Positions 11,331 through 22,879 are shown, counted from the stretch's first letter. The stretch: 64,000 nt of DNA from Neoceratodus forsteri (GCA_016271365.2 CM057451.1:371649501-371713500); one strand, 5' to 3'. Numbers and translations are program-made. Notes: generated by a model from the sequence alone, not told the origin.

Positions 11331-11352
11331 GGAGTCGACCCGGGCTGACACA

Positions 11353-12960
11353 TCAGGGTGTCTGCTTGGCAGGAGCCTTGGACTGGGAAGAGGATGCAGC
11401 CCTGCTCATCCCCCTCCTGCCTCTCCCTCGAAAGAACACCCTCTGTGGGAAGGGAGAAGAGGCATGGGCTTGGTAGAAAGGCTTGCCCCTGCCCCAAGAC
11501 TGCTGCTTTTGAGGAGTGACTTGCCACACCTTGGCCTGTGCACTCCTGTAGGTGGTCCTGTACTCATCCATCTTCTTCATGTAAGCCTCTGTCTGCTCCC
11601 CAAACAGAGAGTAACCCACCACAGGGAAATCCATGGCCCCAGCCTGGGTGTCCTGAGAAAGGCTAATGCATCTGAGCCAAGCAAAGCTCCTGAGAGACAC
11701 AGATGTAGCTATGATTCTCGATGCCACATTGTTAAGAGTCTGCAGCAGTGTGGAATTGCACTTTGGATGCCTCAATCCCATCAGCAACCACCTTCTCCAG
11801 CTCTTTGGCTAGCTGGGGGGAGCCTGTTTAGCCAGTTCCAGAACCGTATCCCACCTGTACTTCTGGTATCTGGCTGTGTAGGCCATATAATTAGCCTGCC
11901 TGAGTCCCAAGGAGGATGCCAAGTATTGTTTCTTGGCCATGGCATCCACCTTCCTGGAATCTTTATCTGGGGTGTGTGAAGCCAAAGGTATATTAGCCCT
12001 GTCACAGGCTGCAGCCTGCATTACCCAACATGGCTGCAATGACTGAACAACAGCTCTGTACCTGAGCCTGATAGCATATACCTCCTGTCCATTCTCTTAT
12101 CCAGAGGAGGTAAAGAATTTGGTGTCTAAGATCTTTTGTGTCCATTTCCCCAGGGATTTATGGAGGGGAATAGACAACCTCTTGGACTCTGGGATGTCCA
12201 CCATCTCCACAAAATCAGGCTCTTCTTCCTCCTCAACAGCTTCAACCATAGAGAGCTGGAGGATTTCAGCCACCTTTTTGTAAATCAAAAAGGGAGATGG
12301 AGACTCAGAAAGCGTTGGAGGGGCGACACTGGAGGGTCTGTCTGGGGAGATGTCTGGTTCAATGGGCACATCCAGACCTTCATAATCATTATCGTCATCA
12401 TCATCATCATCTGGTAACTCTTCATCCCCCTTCCACTCCAATTCGTAATAAGCATCCAGATCATAATTCGATGGAGTTGGATACGACCGAACTGAGTGCC
12501 TAACCGACGGTGCCGGTTCGAACGGAACCGGATGAAATGATTGCACAATACTGATCGCTTTGGCCATTTCTTCAGCGGTTGGAGTAAGGGATGCTGGATT
12601 CAAACCAGCTGATTTTTTTTCTCCTTTTGATGGAGCCAACCCATCAGGCTTGGCTCTTCTTTTGCCCGAGGAAGTCTCGCCCAGGTCAGTGGGTATCTCC
12701 TCAGGTTCGGTCGGAACCGAACCAGGCTGGCCATCCGGGTCAGCGGACTTCTCGGCCTCCTTTTCCTTTAGCCTACCCAATCTTTTTTCCAGAGTGGCCT
12801 TAGGAAAATGTTTGCAGATTTGGCAGTCTGTTTTGAGGTGGTCAAACCCCAGACAATAAATACAGACGAGGTAGAGCTCAGCCTTGGCAAAGGTCTTCCC
12901 ACACTCTGTACAGTGTTGAAACCCAGTGGGACCATTTTTCTTCTTGGGTTTCTTAGACAT
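11353..12960 (-). pseudogene. DIRS-C gag, three frame-shifted pieces
   Basis: ATG at 12960, about 400 bp inside the right repeat. The first frame (12960-12097, 287 codons) opens with a Lys-rich stretch, then the Cys/His module CTECGKTF…VCIYCLGFDH…DCQICK, Lys/Glu-rich and Pro/Ser-rich linkers, and an acidic patch with seven Asp from a (GAT)n tract near 12385-12415. It then shifts frame near 12097-12040 and again near 11787. The distal piece (11787-11353) has a conserved hydrophobic region (SLFGEQTEAYMKKMDEYRTT) and an Arg/Gly box (FFRGRGRRGMSRA), probably nucleic-acid binding. Gag identity is by position and by similarity to DIRS-D 44224-45797. Confidence 0.8.
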
Positions 12961-13360
12961 GGCAAGACTAGAAAAAATTACCCTTTATAGCATTTAGCCA
13001 GGTAATACACCCCTACCGGTTTCCAACCGTGTCACGGGTTCTGTAAAGAAACCGAAAAAGTTTTTTTTTTTTTTAAACCGATAGGAACTGGCACACCACT
13101 ACTAAAATCCCAGAAAATAAATTTAAACTTAAAAGGTTGGTTCCCAATCGGACCGACCAAGAAGGAACCGAAGTTTACAATTTCTACAGAAGAAAAACAC
13201 AAAATCACAGTTCACCACCTATCTACACTATTTACTGTACCGTAGACAGGCTCGAAACTGAAAATAAACAAATGGGTTGAAAAACTGACGTGTTTTGAAA
13301 CTTTACCAAACCGAAGCGAAAGAGCACTCTCCGGAGCGACTTCACAGTTAGGCGGAGTAA
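12961..13360. other. DIRS-C 5' untranslated region
   Basis: About 400 bp between gag and the right terminal repeat. AT-rich, with an A/T run at 13056-13075 and several GGTTCCNAACCG-like short words. DIRS-D has a similar leader (45800-46205). No gene seen; a promoter is plausible but not visible as a clear motif. Confidence 0.5.
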
Positions 13361-13527
13361 AGAATCTGACAGTTACACTCTGAGGCACCACAGACAGAGG
13401 TTTGAAAACCGAGCTTGAACTCAATGTTCTATGCCTGGCATAGAAATTAACTCTTTCCTCTACGGGGCAGTTCAAGTGCTGGGGCTAACTGCATATGTCA
13501 GAATACAGCAAGACTTCATGTTGTTTG
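13361..13527. repeat. DIRS-C right inverted terminal repeat
   Basis: Inverse of 7857-8010 over about 155 bp. The outermost bases (AAGACTTCATGTTGTTTG) have no counterpart in the left repeat but are complementary to the second half of the ICR (8337-8355). Confidence 0.93.
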
Positions 13528-15385
13528 AATGGAGAGGGTCACAAACATGCATCACAACACAAGTAGGTAAGAGGAGGTAGGGCTATGGGAGGGGAGATAA
13601 CAGGCAGGGGGGGGCAGTAATAACAAAGTTAAAGCACAGTCTGCTATACTAAAGGCTTAAGGAAGTCAGGTGTACTTTTTAAATTAGTTAACGTGAAGTA
13701 GCGCCAACAACCCTAGATTAATATGAACTGGCTCAGTTCCTGAATGAAACTGCATTAGCCCCAGGAAGAGTAGAGTGTGCTTTTTAAATTAATTAATAAC
13801 ACCCGGACCACTGGCGCAGTGGTTGGATTTCTGCTGGCGACCCGGGTTTGGGAGCGGCCCTGGGCGTTGGAGGAGCGGCAGGGAAAAAGGATTGGCGTCT
13901 GATGACTGCTCCTTCTCCGGGGTATAGTGTTCAAGCGCAATGTGGGACACCTAGCGGTATCTGGGTGTACTGCCAGTGCCTGCACAAGTAGGCTCAGGAG
14001 TGGGGTGGACACTGGCCGTCATTGCACGTCCCCACCCCTGCATAACCGGGGAGAAAATAGCACCGCTGGCTGCCCTAGATGAAGCCCGCCCTCAGCTTCA
14101 ATTAGCCTCCAGGATGGCCCTTTTGATCTATCCCGTCGCTGCGGCACCCTTGAGGGAAGGGTGCTGCACCCCGCCCTGGGTTCCGGATGGCTGGTGGCAA
14201 CAAAAAGCATAATAAAAAAACCCAAAAATAATTAATGAATAATGTGAAGTAGCACCAACAACCCTAGATTAATACGAATTGGCTCAATTCCCATGCGAAA
14301 CTGCATTAATCCCCAGGAAGAGTAGAACTGCTACCGAATGAAGGTACAGCCTGATAACTGCATTATCCCCAGTAAAATGTAAGCAGCACCAACAACTCTA
14401 AATTAATACAATTTGCACAACTCCTGAATGAAACTGCATTAACCCCACGACGAGTAGATCTGCTACCAAATTAAGGTAAAGCCTGATAATTGTGTTAGCC
14501 CCAGTAAATGTAGCACAACTCCTGAATTAAGGTACAGCCTGAAACTGTAGCAAGTGGCTTAAAATACAGTTAGAAATTAGCCCCAAAAAACTAGCCACAT
14601 TGCTCTGCCAATGTAAAAGCAGGCAGATGAATACAGGCTTGCAGAGAAGTTTGCAGAATTTTGTTTATTTATTTTTTTAATTGTCCTGTCCTGGCTTTGG
14701 CACCAAAATTCAAACACAAGGATGCCACTCACAGATGGCCTGCACCCCAGGATGGGCCTGCATACCTGATGCGGTGGGCAAGGAATCTACAGCTCAAGCT
14801 CGGGGGGGGCAGGATTCTCCAGGGACGCCTAACTACCAACAGCTGTGGAGAGAATGGAGAAGGTCACAAACATGCATCACAACATAAGCAGGTAAGAGGA
14901 GGTAGGGCTATGGGAGGGGAGCGTAATATCAAAGTTAAAGCACAGCTTGCTATACTAAAGGCTTAAGGAAGTCCAGTGTACTTTTTAAATGAGTTAATGT
15001 GAAGTAGCAACAATAACCCTAGATTACTACGAATTGGCTCAATTCCCAAATGAAACTGCATTAGAACCAGGAAGAGTAGCGTGTGCTTTTTAAATTAATT
15101 AATTAATAATGTGAAGTAGTACCAACAACCCTAGATTAACATGAATTGGCACAACTCCTGAATGAAACTGAATTTACCCCAGAAGAGTAGCACTGCTACC
15201 GAATTAAGGTACAGCTTGATAATTGCATTAGCCCCAGTAAAATGTAAACAGTAACAATTCTAAATTAATACAATTTGCATAACTCCTGAATGAAACTGCA
15301 TTAACCCCACGACAAGTAGATCTACTACCGAATTAATGTACAGCCTGATAATTGTGTTAGCCCCAGTAAATGTAGCACAACTCCC
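13528..15385. repeat. Satellite-like array, segment 2 (between DIRS-C and CR1-2)
   Basis: Contains subrepeats of about 105 bp, each with ACCAACAACCCTAGATTAAT, AATGAAACTGCATTA, CCCCAGGAAGAGTAG and TTTTTAAATTAATTAAT. Starts of TTTTTAAAT blocks at 13676 and 13781 show the period. A longer unit includes GGCTTTGGCACCAAAATTCA (14693) and the CACAGATGGCC block (14730). The segment is interrupted by a SINE (13800-14222) and ends where CR1-2 begins. Confidence 0.85.
13800..14222 (+). mobile_element. tRNA-derived SINE
   Basis: Begins GGACCACTGGCGCAGTGGTT. An RNA polymerase III A-box match lies at 13812-13823 (TGGCGCAGTGGT) and a B-box-like GGTTTGGGAGC at 13845-13855, spaced as in a tRNA promoter. The body (about 370 bp) is unrelated to the array, and the end is A-rich (AATAAAAAAACCCAAAAAT). 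It sits inside an array TTAATTAATAA block whose sequence recurs on both sides (13786-13799 and 14226-14240), consistent with a target-site duplication of about 13 bp. Not assigned to a named SINE family; it presumably depends on a LINE for mobility. Confidence 0.75.
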
Positions 15386-15717
15386 AGGAAATAGGAAGGG
15401 AGTAGTCTGGCTCACTGCTGTGTAGCTGAACTACTGAATGCTAAATAGCATTTATTTTATTCATTTGGGAGTTGTTTTCAGTTTAAGGAGCCCTCTCAAC
15501 AGCTTTGGGGCTCAAAACACCAGAAAATAACTTAAAAAGTGCAACTTTAGGTGCGAGTGCTCCCACAACCTCCAAAGGCACTTCCGGTTCACGGGGCCTA
15601 TATTACTCGGCCCTGCTGCAGGCAGGGTGCGTGGAGACGCATGCAGAGACACGCGCATTGGCTGTGTCAGCTGGGGAGACTGGGGATAAGCACCTGTATT
15701 ACAGAAAAGGTACAGTT

Positions 15718-16704
15718 ATGAACATGAAACTTCGTTTAAATTGTCAGATGTATGCAGTAGGAGAGACTGAGGAGGAATATGTATGTCCTAAATGTAACAG
15801 ACTTGAAGCCCTGGCAGTAGAGATTGGGGTACTCAAACAAAGATTGCAGGAGCACGCTGTCATCAGCACTTTAGAACAATACACAGACACTATGGCAGAT
15901 AGCTTGATGGAGGAACCTCTATCTGAGGTACAGACACCTGCACAGTATGGATTGAATGTCTCGACGGAAGTTGGGAGTGAAAACGATTGGTGCTTGATAC
16001 GTAAAAATACTAATAAGGAAGAAGAAATATAGGAGGTACCTCGAACCTAGCAACCTCAAGTAGATAGTGTTTTTATACCCGACCAGTTATTACATAACGA
16101 AGTACAAATGTTCCAACCAGACATGAATACTAATGACACTTGCCCATATACAGTAAAGAATCTTAAGCATGCAAGCATAAACATCCCACTAGAGAGTAAC
16201 ACCCCACGAGATGTTCTAGTTATAGGAGACTCCATGTTAAGGTATACAGACAATGTTTTGTGTAGAAACAGGAAGGAAAACACCACAGTTAGTGCACTTC
16301 CAGGTGCTGGTATTGGGGATATAAAGAGATTACTACCGGGCCTGTTAGATAACACTACAAAACCTGTCACACTTATACATGTAGGAGTAAGTGATATAGG
16401 CAAGAGAAATCTTACCGATATCCAGAGGGATTTTGAGAGTGTGGGGCATGACCTTACGTCTCAAGGATGTGACATTATTGTATCAGGAATTCTACCACTT
16501 CCCAGGGCAAATTCTGGACTCATCAGGGAGCTTGAAAGATGCAACGGATGGCTAACTCGTTGGTGTCATAGGGAGGGATTCAGTTTCGTGGATCACAGGC
16601 ATGATTTTTGTGAGCATCAGTTGTTTTCTCACGATGGTTTACACCTAAATAGGCAAGGAAAGCACCTTTTTTCACATAAAAACATGTTATTGACTCCCAT
16701 TTAA
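15718..16704 (+). pseudogene. CR1-2 ORF1 with SGNH-esterase-like domain, two in-frame stops
   Basis: One frame runs from the ATG at 15718 to the stop after 16704 and is broken only by two TAG codons (16033-16035 and 16051-16053, about 20 bp apart). The N-terminus has a CPKC motif and a short coiled-coil-like stretch (LEALAVEIGVLKQRLQEH). The second half (16204-16670) is an SGNH-hydrolase-like domain: VLVIGDSMLRY (block with nucleophile Ser), GAGIGDIK, HVGVSD (Asn-block position) and HDGLHLNRQGK (Asp-x-x-His). Esterase domains are an established feature of CR1-group ORF1 proteins, thought to help RNP or membrane association. An in-frame reading upstream to 15505 exists but is probably 5' UTR. 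Confidence 0.8.
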
Positions 16705-16741
16705 ACTAAAATATAGGGGGGTTGGGGGCTGTGGCACAACA

Positions 16742-19560
16742 GTGGGTATACGGAGTATATCCCCCAATCAGGCCAATATTAACTTCCTGCCCCTAAATGC
16801 TAGGAGCATGACAAACAAAATGGAAGAACTCAGATTTGTCCTACATGACCTGGATATACATATATGTGCTATTACAGAAACCTGGTGGAGGCGGGAGGAT
16901 AAGTGGGATAAAAATATCCCGGACTACACCCTTCATAGTAAGGACAGGGTGCGGGCCAGAGGTGGGGGGGGGGGGGTGGCTTTGTACATTAGTGATAGTA
17001 TTGTGGCAGAAAATATGGACACCTCTAAGTGGGACAACTACGCGGTATTGTGGGTAACACTAACCCCAACATTTAGCACAAAAATCAATATTGGGTTGAT
17101 ATATAGGCAACCTACTATCATCCCAGAGAAGGATACCATATTGTTGGATTTTATTAAACAACTAGGGCAAAGAAAGAATGTTATAATTCTTGGGGATCTT
17201 AATCTCCCTGAATTGGGATCTTAATCTCCCTGGAATAAACTGGGATGGATGTAAAACTAATACAGCTATTGAAAAGAAATACCTTGAGATTCTTAACTTA
17301 GCTGGCATGGACCAATTTGTGCTAGATAATACAAGGGACTGTCACATTTTGGATATAGTCTTAAGTAATATGGGACATTCAATTCAAAACTGTACTGTTC
17401 TACCCCCTTTGGGAACAAGCGACCATCAAATGGTCAGATTTAATTACTCTGGACCTTTAGATAAAGTTATGGAGAAACCCCAGATATATAGGTTCGATCT
17501 AGCAAACTTCATGGCCATGAAAAGTGTATTAACTACTTGGAACTGGAATATCGAATTTAGGGGTAAAACCGTATCTGACATATAGGAAATGTTAATCACT
17601 AAAATAAAAACCCTGGTCCATATGTATTGTACCTATCTTTGATAAATATAGCACAACCAAAAAACCACTTCCCCCTGGTTAACAGCAGAGGTCAAAAAGT
17701 CCATTAAAAACAAGAACAAGATGTTTAGAAAAGCCAAAGTGGTGAAGAACAATGTTGGGAAAATTATAAAAACTGCCTTAAGGATACGAAAAAGTAGATA
17801 GAAAGAACCAAAAAAAAACAAACTATGAGCTTAAATTGGCACAAAAGGTAAAGGACAATTATAAGTCCTTTTATAAATATATTAATAATAAACAGGGATC
17901 AAATATAATATTAGAACCTATTTTGGATCACAACATGAGTCTCAACCAACAATATAGAAATGGCTGAAAAATGCAATAAGTATTTTGCCTCTGTCTTTAA
18001 TTCAGGTAATACAAACAGTACTACCAACCATAGGGATTTTGATAGTAGTATTATTTTAGATAAAGTTGAGGTGATGAATAAACTTAAGCTGCTGGACCAC
18101 AACAAGGCACAGGGCCCAGATGCAATACACCCCAGGATACTGAAGGAGCTGGCCGAACAATTAGCAGGCCCCGTAACCTGTGTTTTTCAAACTTCGGTCA
18201 ACGAAGGATCAGTCCCCGATGCATGGAAATTGGCTGAAGTCATTCCCATCTTTAAAAAAGGCTCAAAACACTAGGTTGCCAACTACAGACCGATTAGCTT
18301 GACCTCGATATTGGGGAAATTATTGGAAAATATTCTTAAGGAATATATCACCAAGTTCCTACATGTAACAGGTAATGTGGACCAAACACAGCATGGATTT
18401 GTAAGGGGGAGGTCCTGTCAGACTAACCTTCTAGAGTTCTATGGGAAGGTTAGTAAAACTCTGGATGAGGGCAAGCCAGTGGATGTCATCTATCTGGACT
18501 TGGCCAAGGCATTTGATAAGGTCTCCCATGACAGATTAGTTAATGTTTTGATTGAGATGGGCCTACCAGGTAATATAACACTATGGATTGAGTCATGGTT
18601 GTCTAACCGGAAGCAGAGAGTATGCATAAAAGGGGAGTATTCCGGTTGGCTGGATATGACTAATGGGGTCCCGCAGGGCTCAGCCTTGGGTCCAATTTTG
18701 TTTAATCTGTACATCGGATCTATGGGATCAGTACATGATGTATGGATCTCCAAATCTGCAAATGACCCCCGCATTGGGCACGTAGTGAAAAATAGGGAGG
18801 ATGCAGAGGTCTTACAATCTGCCTTTATAGACCTAGAAATATGGGCTCATGAAAACGGTTCGGTATTTAATAACAGTAAATGCACTGTGATGCATTTTGG
18901 GAGAAATACTATAAACTATCAATGTAGACTGGGAAACATGGATCTAAGGGTGGTAAATGAGGAAAAGTGATCTGGGTGTTAAAATTACCAATGATTTTAG
19001 TTTTAGATCTCATTATAACCAACTTATTAAAAAAACAGTAGTATACAATATTCCATACATAAACATATAAGCAGTCGGAGCAGAGACGTGCTACTCCCCT
19101 TGTATACTTCCTTGGTGCGCCCTCATCTTGAAGGTTGTGCTCAACTGTGGGCACCCAGGTGTAGGGGAGACATAAAAAGTCTAGAAAGGGTACAAAAAAG
19201 TGCTACGCGTAGGATAAAAGAGGTACAGGGTCAATGTTATGAGGATCAGCTGATGACCTTGGGATTGTATTCCCTGGAATACAGAAGAATGAGAGGGGAT
19301 ATGTGCTTTATTTTTAAGGCTTTATATGATACAGCATTAAGGGAACAACTTAGTCTGATTTTGAAGGACCAGGTATATAATACTAGAGCCCACTCATTGC
19401 AAATCTGTAGGGAAAAGGGTTAATACGGTTAGGAGAGAGCATTGGTTAACAGTTAGTGTCACAAAGACCTGGAATGAACTTCCAATTGAAATAGTGGCCA
19501 GTAAAACAATAAACGAATTTAAGAATAGGTTAGATAGATATTTGATTGGCAACAAAATCT
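16742..19560 (+). pseudogene. CR1-2 ORF2: endonuclease-RT, inactivated
   Basis: Endonuclease at 16770-17585: LNARSMTNK, ITETWW, ILGDLNLP and GTSDHQMVRF. A tandem copy of about 23 bp (TTGGGATCTTAATCTCCCTG at about 17190-17240) shifts the frame inside the GDLNLP block. RT at 17960-18970: AQGPDAIHPRIL, YLDLAKAFDKVSHD (motif A) and TNGVPQGSALGPILF (motif B). Motif C reads KSANDPRIG instead of KFADDTKIG, so the catalytic Asp pair is lost. The C-terminal part (19088-19423) has VRPHLEGCAQLW and RVQKSATRRI. Further breaks lie near 17590-17950 and 18970-19090. Confidence 0.88.
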
Positions 19561-19632
19561 TTGGGCATTAATTTAATTGCCAGTATGTGGATCTTTGATC
19601 TAATAAATTGCTCTGATATACCTATGAAACCC

Positions 19633-21560
19633 CCGAATTAAGGTACAGCCTGAAACTGTAGCAAGTGGCTTAAAATACAGTTAGAGATTAGCCCCAAAAA
19701 ACTAGCCACATTGCTCTGCCGATGTAAAAGCAGGCAGAGGAATACAGGCTTGCTGAGAAGTTTGCAGGATTTTTCTTTTTCTTTTTAAATCGTTCTGTCC
19801 TGGCTTTGGTGCCAAAATTCAAACAAAAGGACGCCACACACAGATGGCCTGCGCCCCGGGATGGGCCTGCGTACCTGATGTGGCTGGCAAGGAATCAGCA
19901 GCTCGAGCTCGGGGGGGGGGCAGGATTCTCCGGGGAGCCCTCATTACCAACAGCTGAGGAGAGAATGGAGAGGGTCACAAACATGCATCACAACTTAAGT
20001 AGGTAAGAGGAGGTAGGGCTATGGGAGGGGCGATAACTGGTGTGGGGGGGGGTCAGTAATAATGAAGTTAAAGCACAGCCTGCTATACTAAAGGCTTAAG
20101 GAAGTCCGGTGTACTTTTTAAATGAATTAATAATGAGAAGTAGTACCAACAACCATTGGTTAATACGAATTGGCACAACTCCTGAATGAAACTGCATTAA
20201 CCCCAAGATGAGTAGATCTGCTACTGAATTAAGGTGCAGCCTCTTAATTGCGTTAGCCCCAGTAAATGTAGCACAACTCCCAAATTAAGGTACAGCCTGA
20301 AATTGTAGCAAGTGGCTTAAAATACAGTTAGAGATTAGCCCCAAAAACTAGCTACATTGCTCTGCCGATGTAAAAGCAGGCAGAGGAATACAGGCTTGTA
20401 GAGAAGTTTGCAGGATTTTTTTCTTTTTTATTAAATCATCCAGTCCTGGCTTTGGCACCAAAATTCAAACAGAAGGACGCCACTCACAGATGGTCTGCGC
20501 CCCGGAATGGGCCTAGGATGTCACTCTCAGATGGTCTGCGCCCCGGGATGGGCTTGTGTACCTGTGCAGTAGGCGAGGAATCTGCAGCTCGAGCTCGGGG
20601 GGGGGGGGCAGGATTCTCTGGGGAGCCCTCACGACCAACAGCTGTGGAGAGAATGGAGAGGGTCACAAACATGCATTACAACATGAGTAGGTAAGAGGAG
20701 GTAGGGCTATGAGAGGGGAGATGACAGGTGAGGGGAGTAGAAATAACAAAGATAAAGCACAGCCTGCTATACTAAAGGCTGAAGGAAGTCCGGTGTACTT
20801 TTTAAATTAATGTGAAGTAGTTCCAACAACCCAAGATTAATACGAACTGGCTCAATTCCCGAATGAAACTGCATTAGCCCCAGGAAGAGTAGCATGTGCT
20901 TTTTAAATTAATTAATATTGTGAAGTAGCACCAACAACCCTATATTAATACGAATTGGCTCAATTCCCAAGTGAAACTGCATTAGCCCCAGGAAGAGTAG
21001 CATGTGCTTTTTAAATTAATTAATAATGTGAAATAGCACCAACAACTCTCGATTAGTACGAATTGGCACAACTCCTGAATGAAACTGCATTAACCCCAGG
21101 ATGAGTAGATCTGCTACCAAATTAAGGTACAGCCTGATAATTGCATTAGCCCCAGTAAATGTAGCACAACTCCAGAATTAAGGTACAGTCTGAAACTGCA
21201 GCAAGTGGCTTAAAATACAGTTAGAGATTAGCCCAAAAAAACTAGCCACATTGCTCTGCCGATGTAAAAGCAGGCAGAGGAATACAGGCTTGTAGATAAG
21301 TTTGCAGGATTTTTTTTTTTGAATCGTCTGGTCCTGGCTTGGGCACCAAAATTCAAACAGAAGAACGACACGCACAGATGGCCTGCGCCCCACGATGGGC
21401 CTAGGACACCACTCACAGATTGCCTGCACCCTGGGATGGGCCTATGGGCGAGGAATCAGTCGCTTGAGCTTGGGGAGGGCAGGATTCTCCAGGGAGCCCT
21501 CATGACCAACAGCTGAAGCATTGGGTGAGGAATCAGCAGCTTGAGCTCGGGGGGAGGGCA
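19633..21560. repeat. Satellite-like array, segment 3
   Basis: Two-plus longer units: the GGCTTTGGCACCAAAATTCA anchor (with variants) occurs at about 19800, 20446 and 21333, giving unit lengths near 650 and 890 bp. They differ by the number of ~105 bp subrepeats (TTTTTAAATTAATTAAT blocks near 20797, 20899 and 21008). Each unit has a T-rich stretch, a CACAGATGGCCTG block, a poly-G run, a CAACAGCTG block and an AGGAGGTAGGGCTATG block. A two-level repeat, not coding. Confidence 0.85.
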
Positions 21561-21569
21561 GAATTCTCC

Positions 21570-21765
21570 CTCCAGTGTAGGCTCACTGAATTTAATTTTG
21601 GCTCGGATCTGTGTGAACTGTGTGAGAAAGTGACTGGTAGCCTTTACTTTTCCAGGATTCCAACAGCTGAATAGTGACTCGCAATCACAAGTTTAGCCAC
21701 AGTGCAGGCTCACTGAATTTAATATTGGAACAGATCTGTGTGAACTGTACGTGAAAGTGATTGTT
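21570..21765. repeat. Two-copy tandem repeat, about 127 bp period
   Basis: AGTGTAGGCTCACTGAATTT near 21574 and AGTGCAGGCTCACTGAATTT near 21701, each followed by TTGG, CAGATCTGTGTGAACTGT-like sequence and a GAAAGTGA block. It lies at the right margin of the satellite array and may be a diverged part of it. Confidence 0.6.
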
Positions 21766-22090
21766 CTGCCTCTCGAAGCTATACAATGTCTGTGAATGAA
21801 TGGTGGACTAAAAGAGACACAACTGACACCATTGCTTCTCTAAATCACAGCGGAGTCCGTAGTGCTTGCTCCTTTGTTTTTAATGTTACTTGAATTTTTT
21901 TACATTACATACTGTGAAATTAATTAAATTACAGTGAGATAAATACAAGAAATAATTCATGAGCATCTGATGCATTTAATTTTATTCCTGTAAGTTTATG
22001 GATCAGACTTATATGCGGGTCTAAGACAAAACAGTTTTCTGCAACCAATAAAAATACCCCTAACTTATATGCAGACCGACTTTTATGTGA
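21766..22090. other. Unassigned AT-rich spacer
   Basis: No gene. Near 22005-22100 it contains paired ACTTATATGCGGGTCT / ACTTATATGCAGACC words and ends with GAGTATATACAGTA, a style seen at the ends of some DNA-transposon relics; the family cannot be named from this. Confidence 0.35.
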
Positions 22091-22099
22091 GTATATACA

Positions 22100-22831
22100 G
22101 TACTAGCACTCTGCCTTGGGCCCCCTGTTCTTACCTGGTTTAAAGACTACCTGTGTCACCGGAAACAGGCAGTTAAAATTGGTCATACCCTATCCGGGGT
22201 TAATTCTGTCTCAAGTGGAGTCCCTCAAGGCTCTATTCTAGGGCCTTTTCAGTTTTCATCAATGACCTCCCTACAGTCTGCAAACCAGTGCACACACTCC
22301 TTTATGCTGATGCCGCTGTCCTCAACACCCACAGTGACATTGCCTCCACTAACCAGTCACTCAGCAACTGCTTTGCTAGGCTCCAAGCATGGTTCACTCA
22401 AGAAAAAAACGGTACTAAACCTGACGAAAACACAATCTATGCTATTTGGGACTAGGCAAAATATCAATAAGCTATCCCCATTGTTCGGTGTCAATGCTGG
22501 AAATGGCTCCAGCCTCGAAAAGACTCTCTCCTTTAAGTACCTCGGGATATACCTCGACCCCCCTCTCTCTCTTTTGAAACTCATCTCCTGCACACTACCA
22601 CCCTTCTTCACAAGACGTTGCACTCTCTCTACAGAGTTTGCCATTTCCTGATGCCCGACACTAAGGTCAGAGTCACCTAGGCAAACCTTCCCCCCTCACT
22701 TGACTATGGTTCAATCATCATGGCCGCCACCAGTAAAACTGTTCTACAAAAAAGCACACCTTATATTATATCATGAAATATGCCTCTGGCTGCAGCCGTA
22801 GCACCCATCACTGTGCAGTGCTAAATGCACG
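22100..22831 (+). pseudogene. L2-2 RT fragment
   Basis: Reads TWFKDYLCHRKQAVKIG, VSSGVPQGSILGPF (motif B, followed by a small deletion), then HTLLYADAAVLN, where motif C YADD is YADA. Then LNLTKTQSMLFG and FKYLGIYLDPPLS, the usual L2 thumb-region words. Several frame breaks (near 22245 and 22570) and the changed catalytic position make it non-functional. The coding remnant resumes at 26476-26700 beyond L2-3. Confidence 0.8.
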
Positions 22832-22879
22832 TCCACCACATCAGAAGAGGCCTTGACCCACCCATGTTTCTATTTCAAA

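Larger units (their letters stand above)
7814..13527 (-). mobile_element. DIRS-C, complete DIRS retrotransposon
   Basis: A 5.7 kb element with every DIRS hallmark: inverted terminal repeats (7814-8010 and 13361-13527), an internal complementary region (8275-8375), gag, RT-RNase H-MT-like polyprotein and tyrosine recombinase, all minus strand. Its ends are defined precisely because the satellite unit it interrupts reads continuously across (…GGAGAG | AATGGAGAG…). There is no target-site duplication, as expected for recombinase-mediated integration of a circle. Same subfamily as DIRS-D. All three genes are broken. Confidence 0.95.
15386..19632 (+). mobile_element. Near full-length CR1-type LINE (CR1-2)
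   Basis: About 4.25 kb on the plus strand, inserted in the satellite array: the array word AGTAAATGTAGCACAACTCC stops at about 15385 and the array continues at 19633 with GAATTAAGGTACAGCCTG. It has a 5' UTR, an ORF1 with an esterase-like domain, an ORF2 and a short 3' UTR ending in AATAAATTGCTCTGATATACC. The length and the two ORFs are what a complete CR1 carries. Both ORFs are damaged. Confidence 0.9.

Noticed and set aside
12375..12418. (ATC)n tract as a stand-alone microsatellite feature
   Set aside because: It is the Asp-rich part of DIRS-C gag and appears in DIRS-D at the same place.
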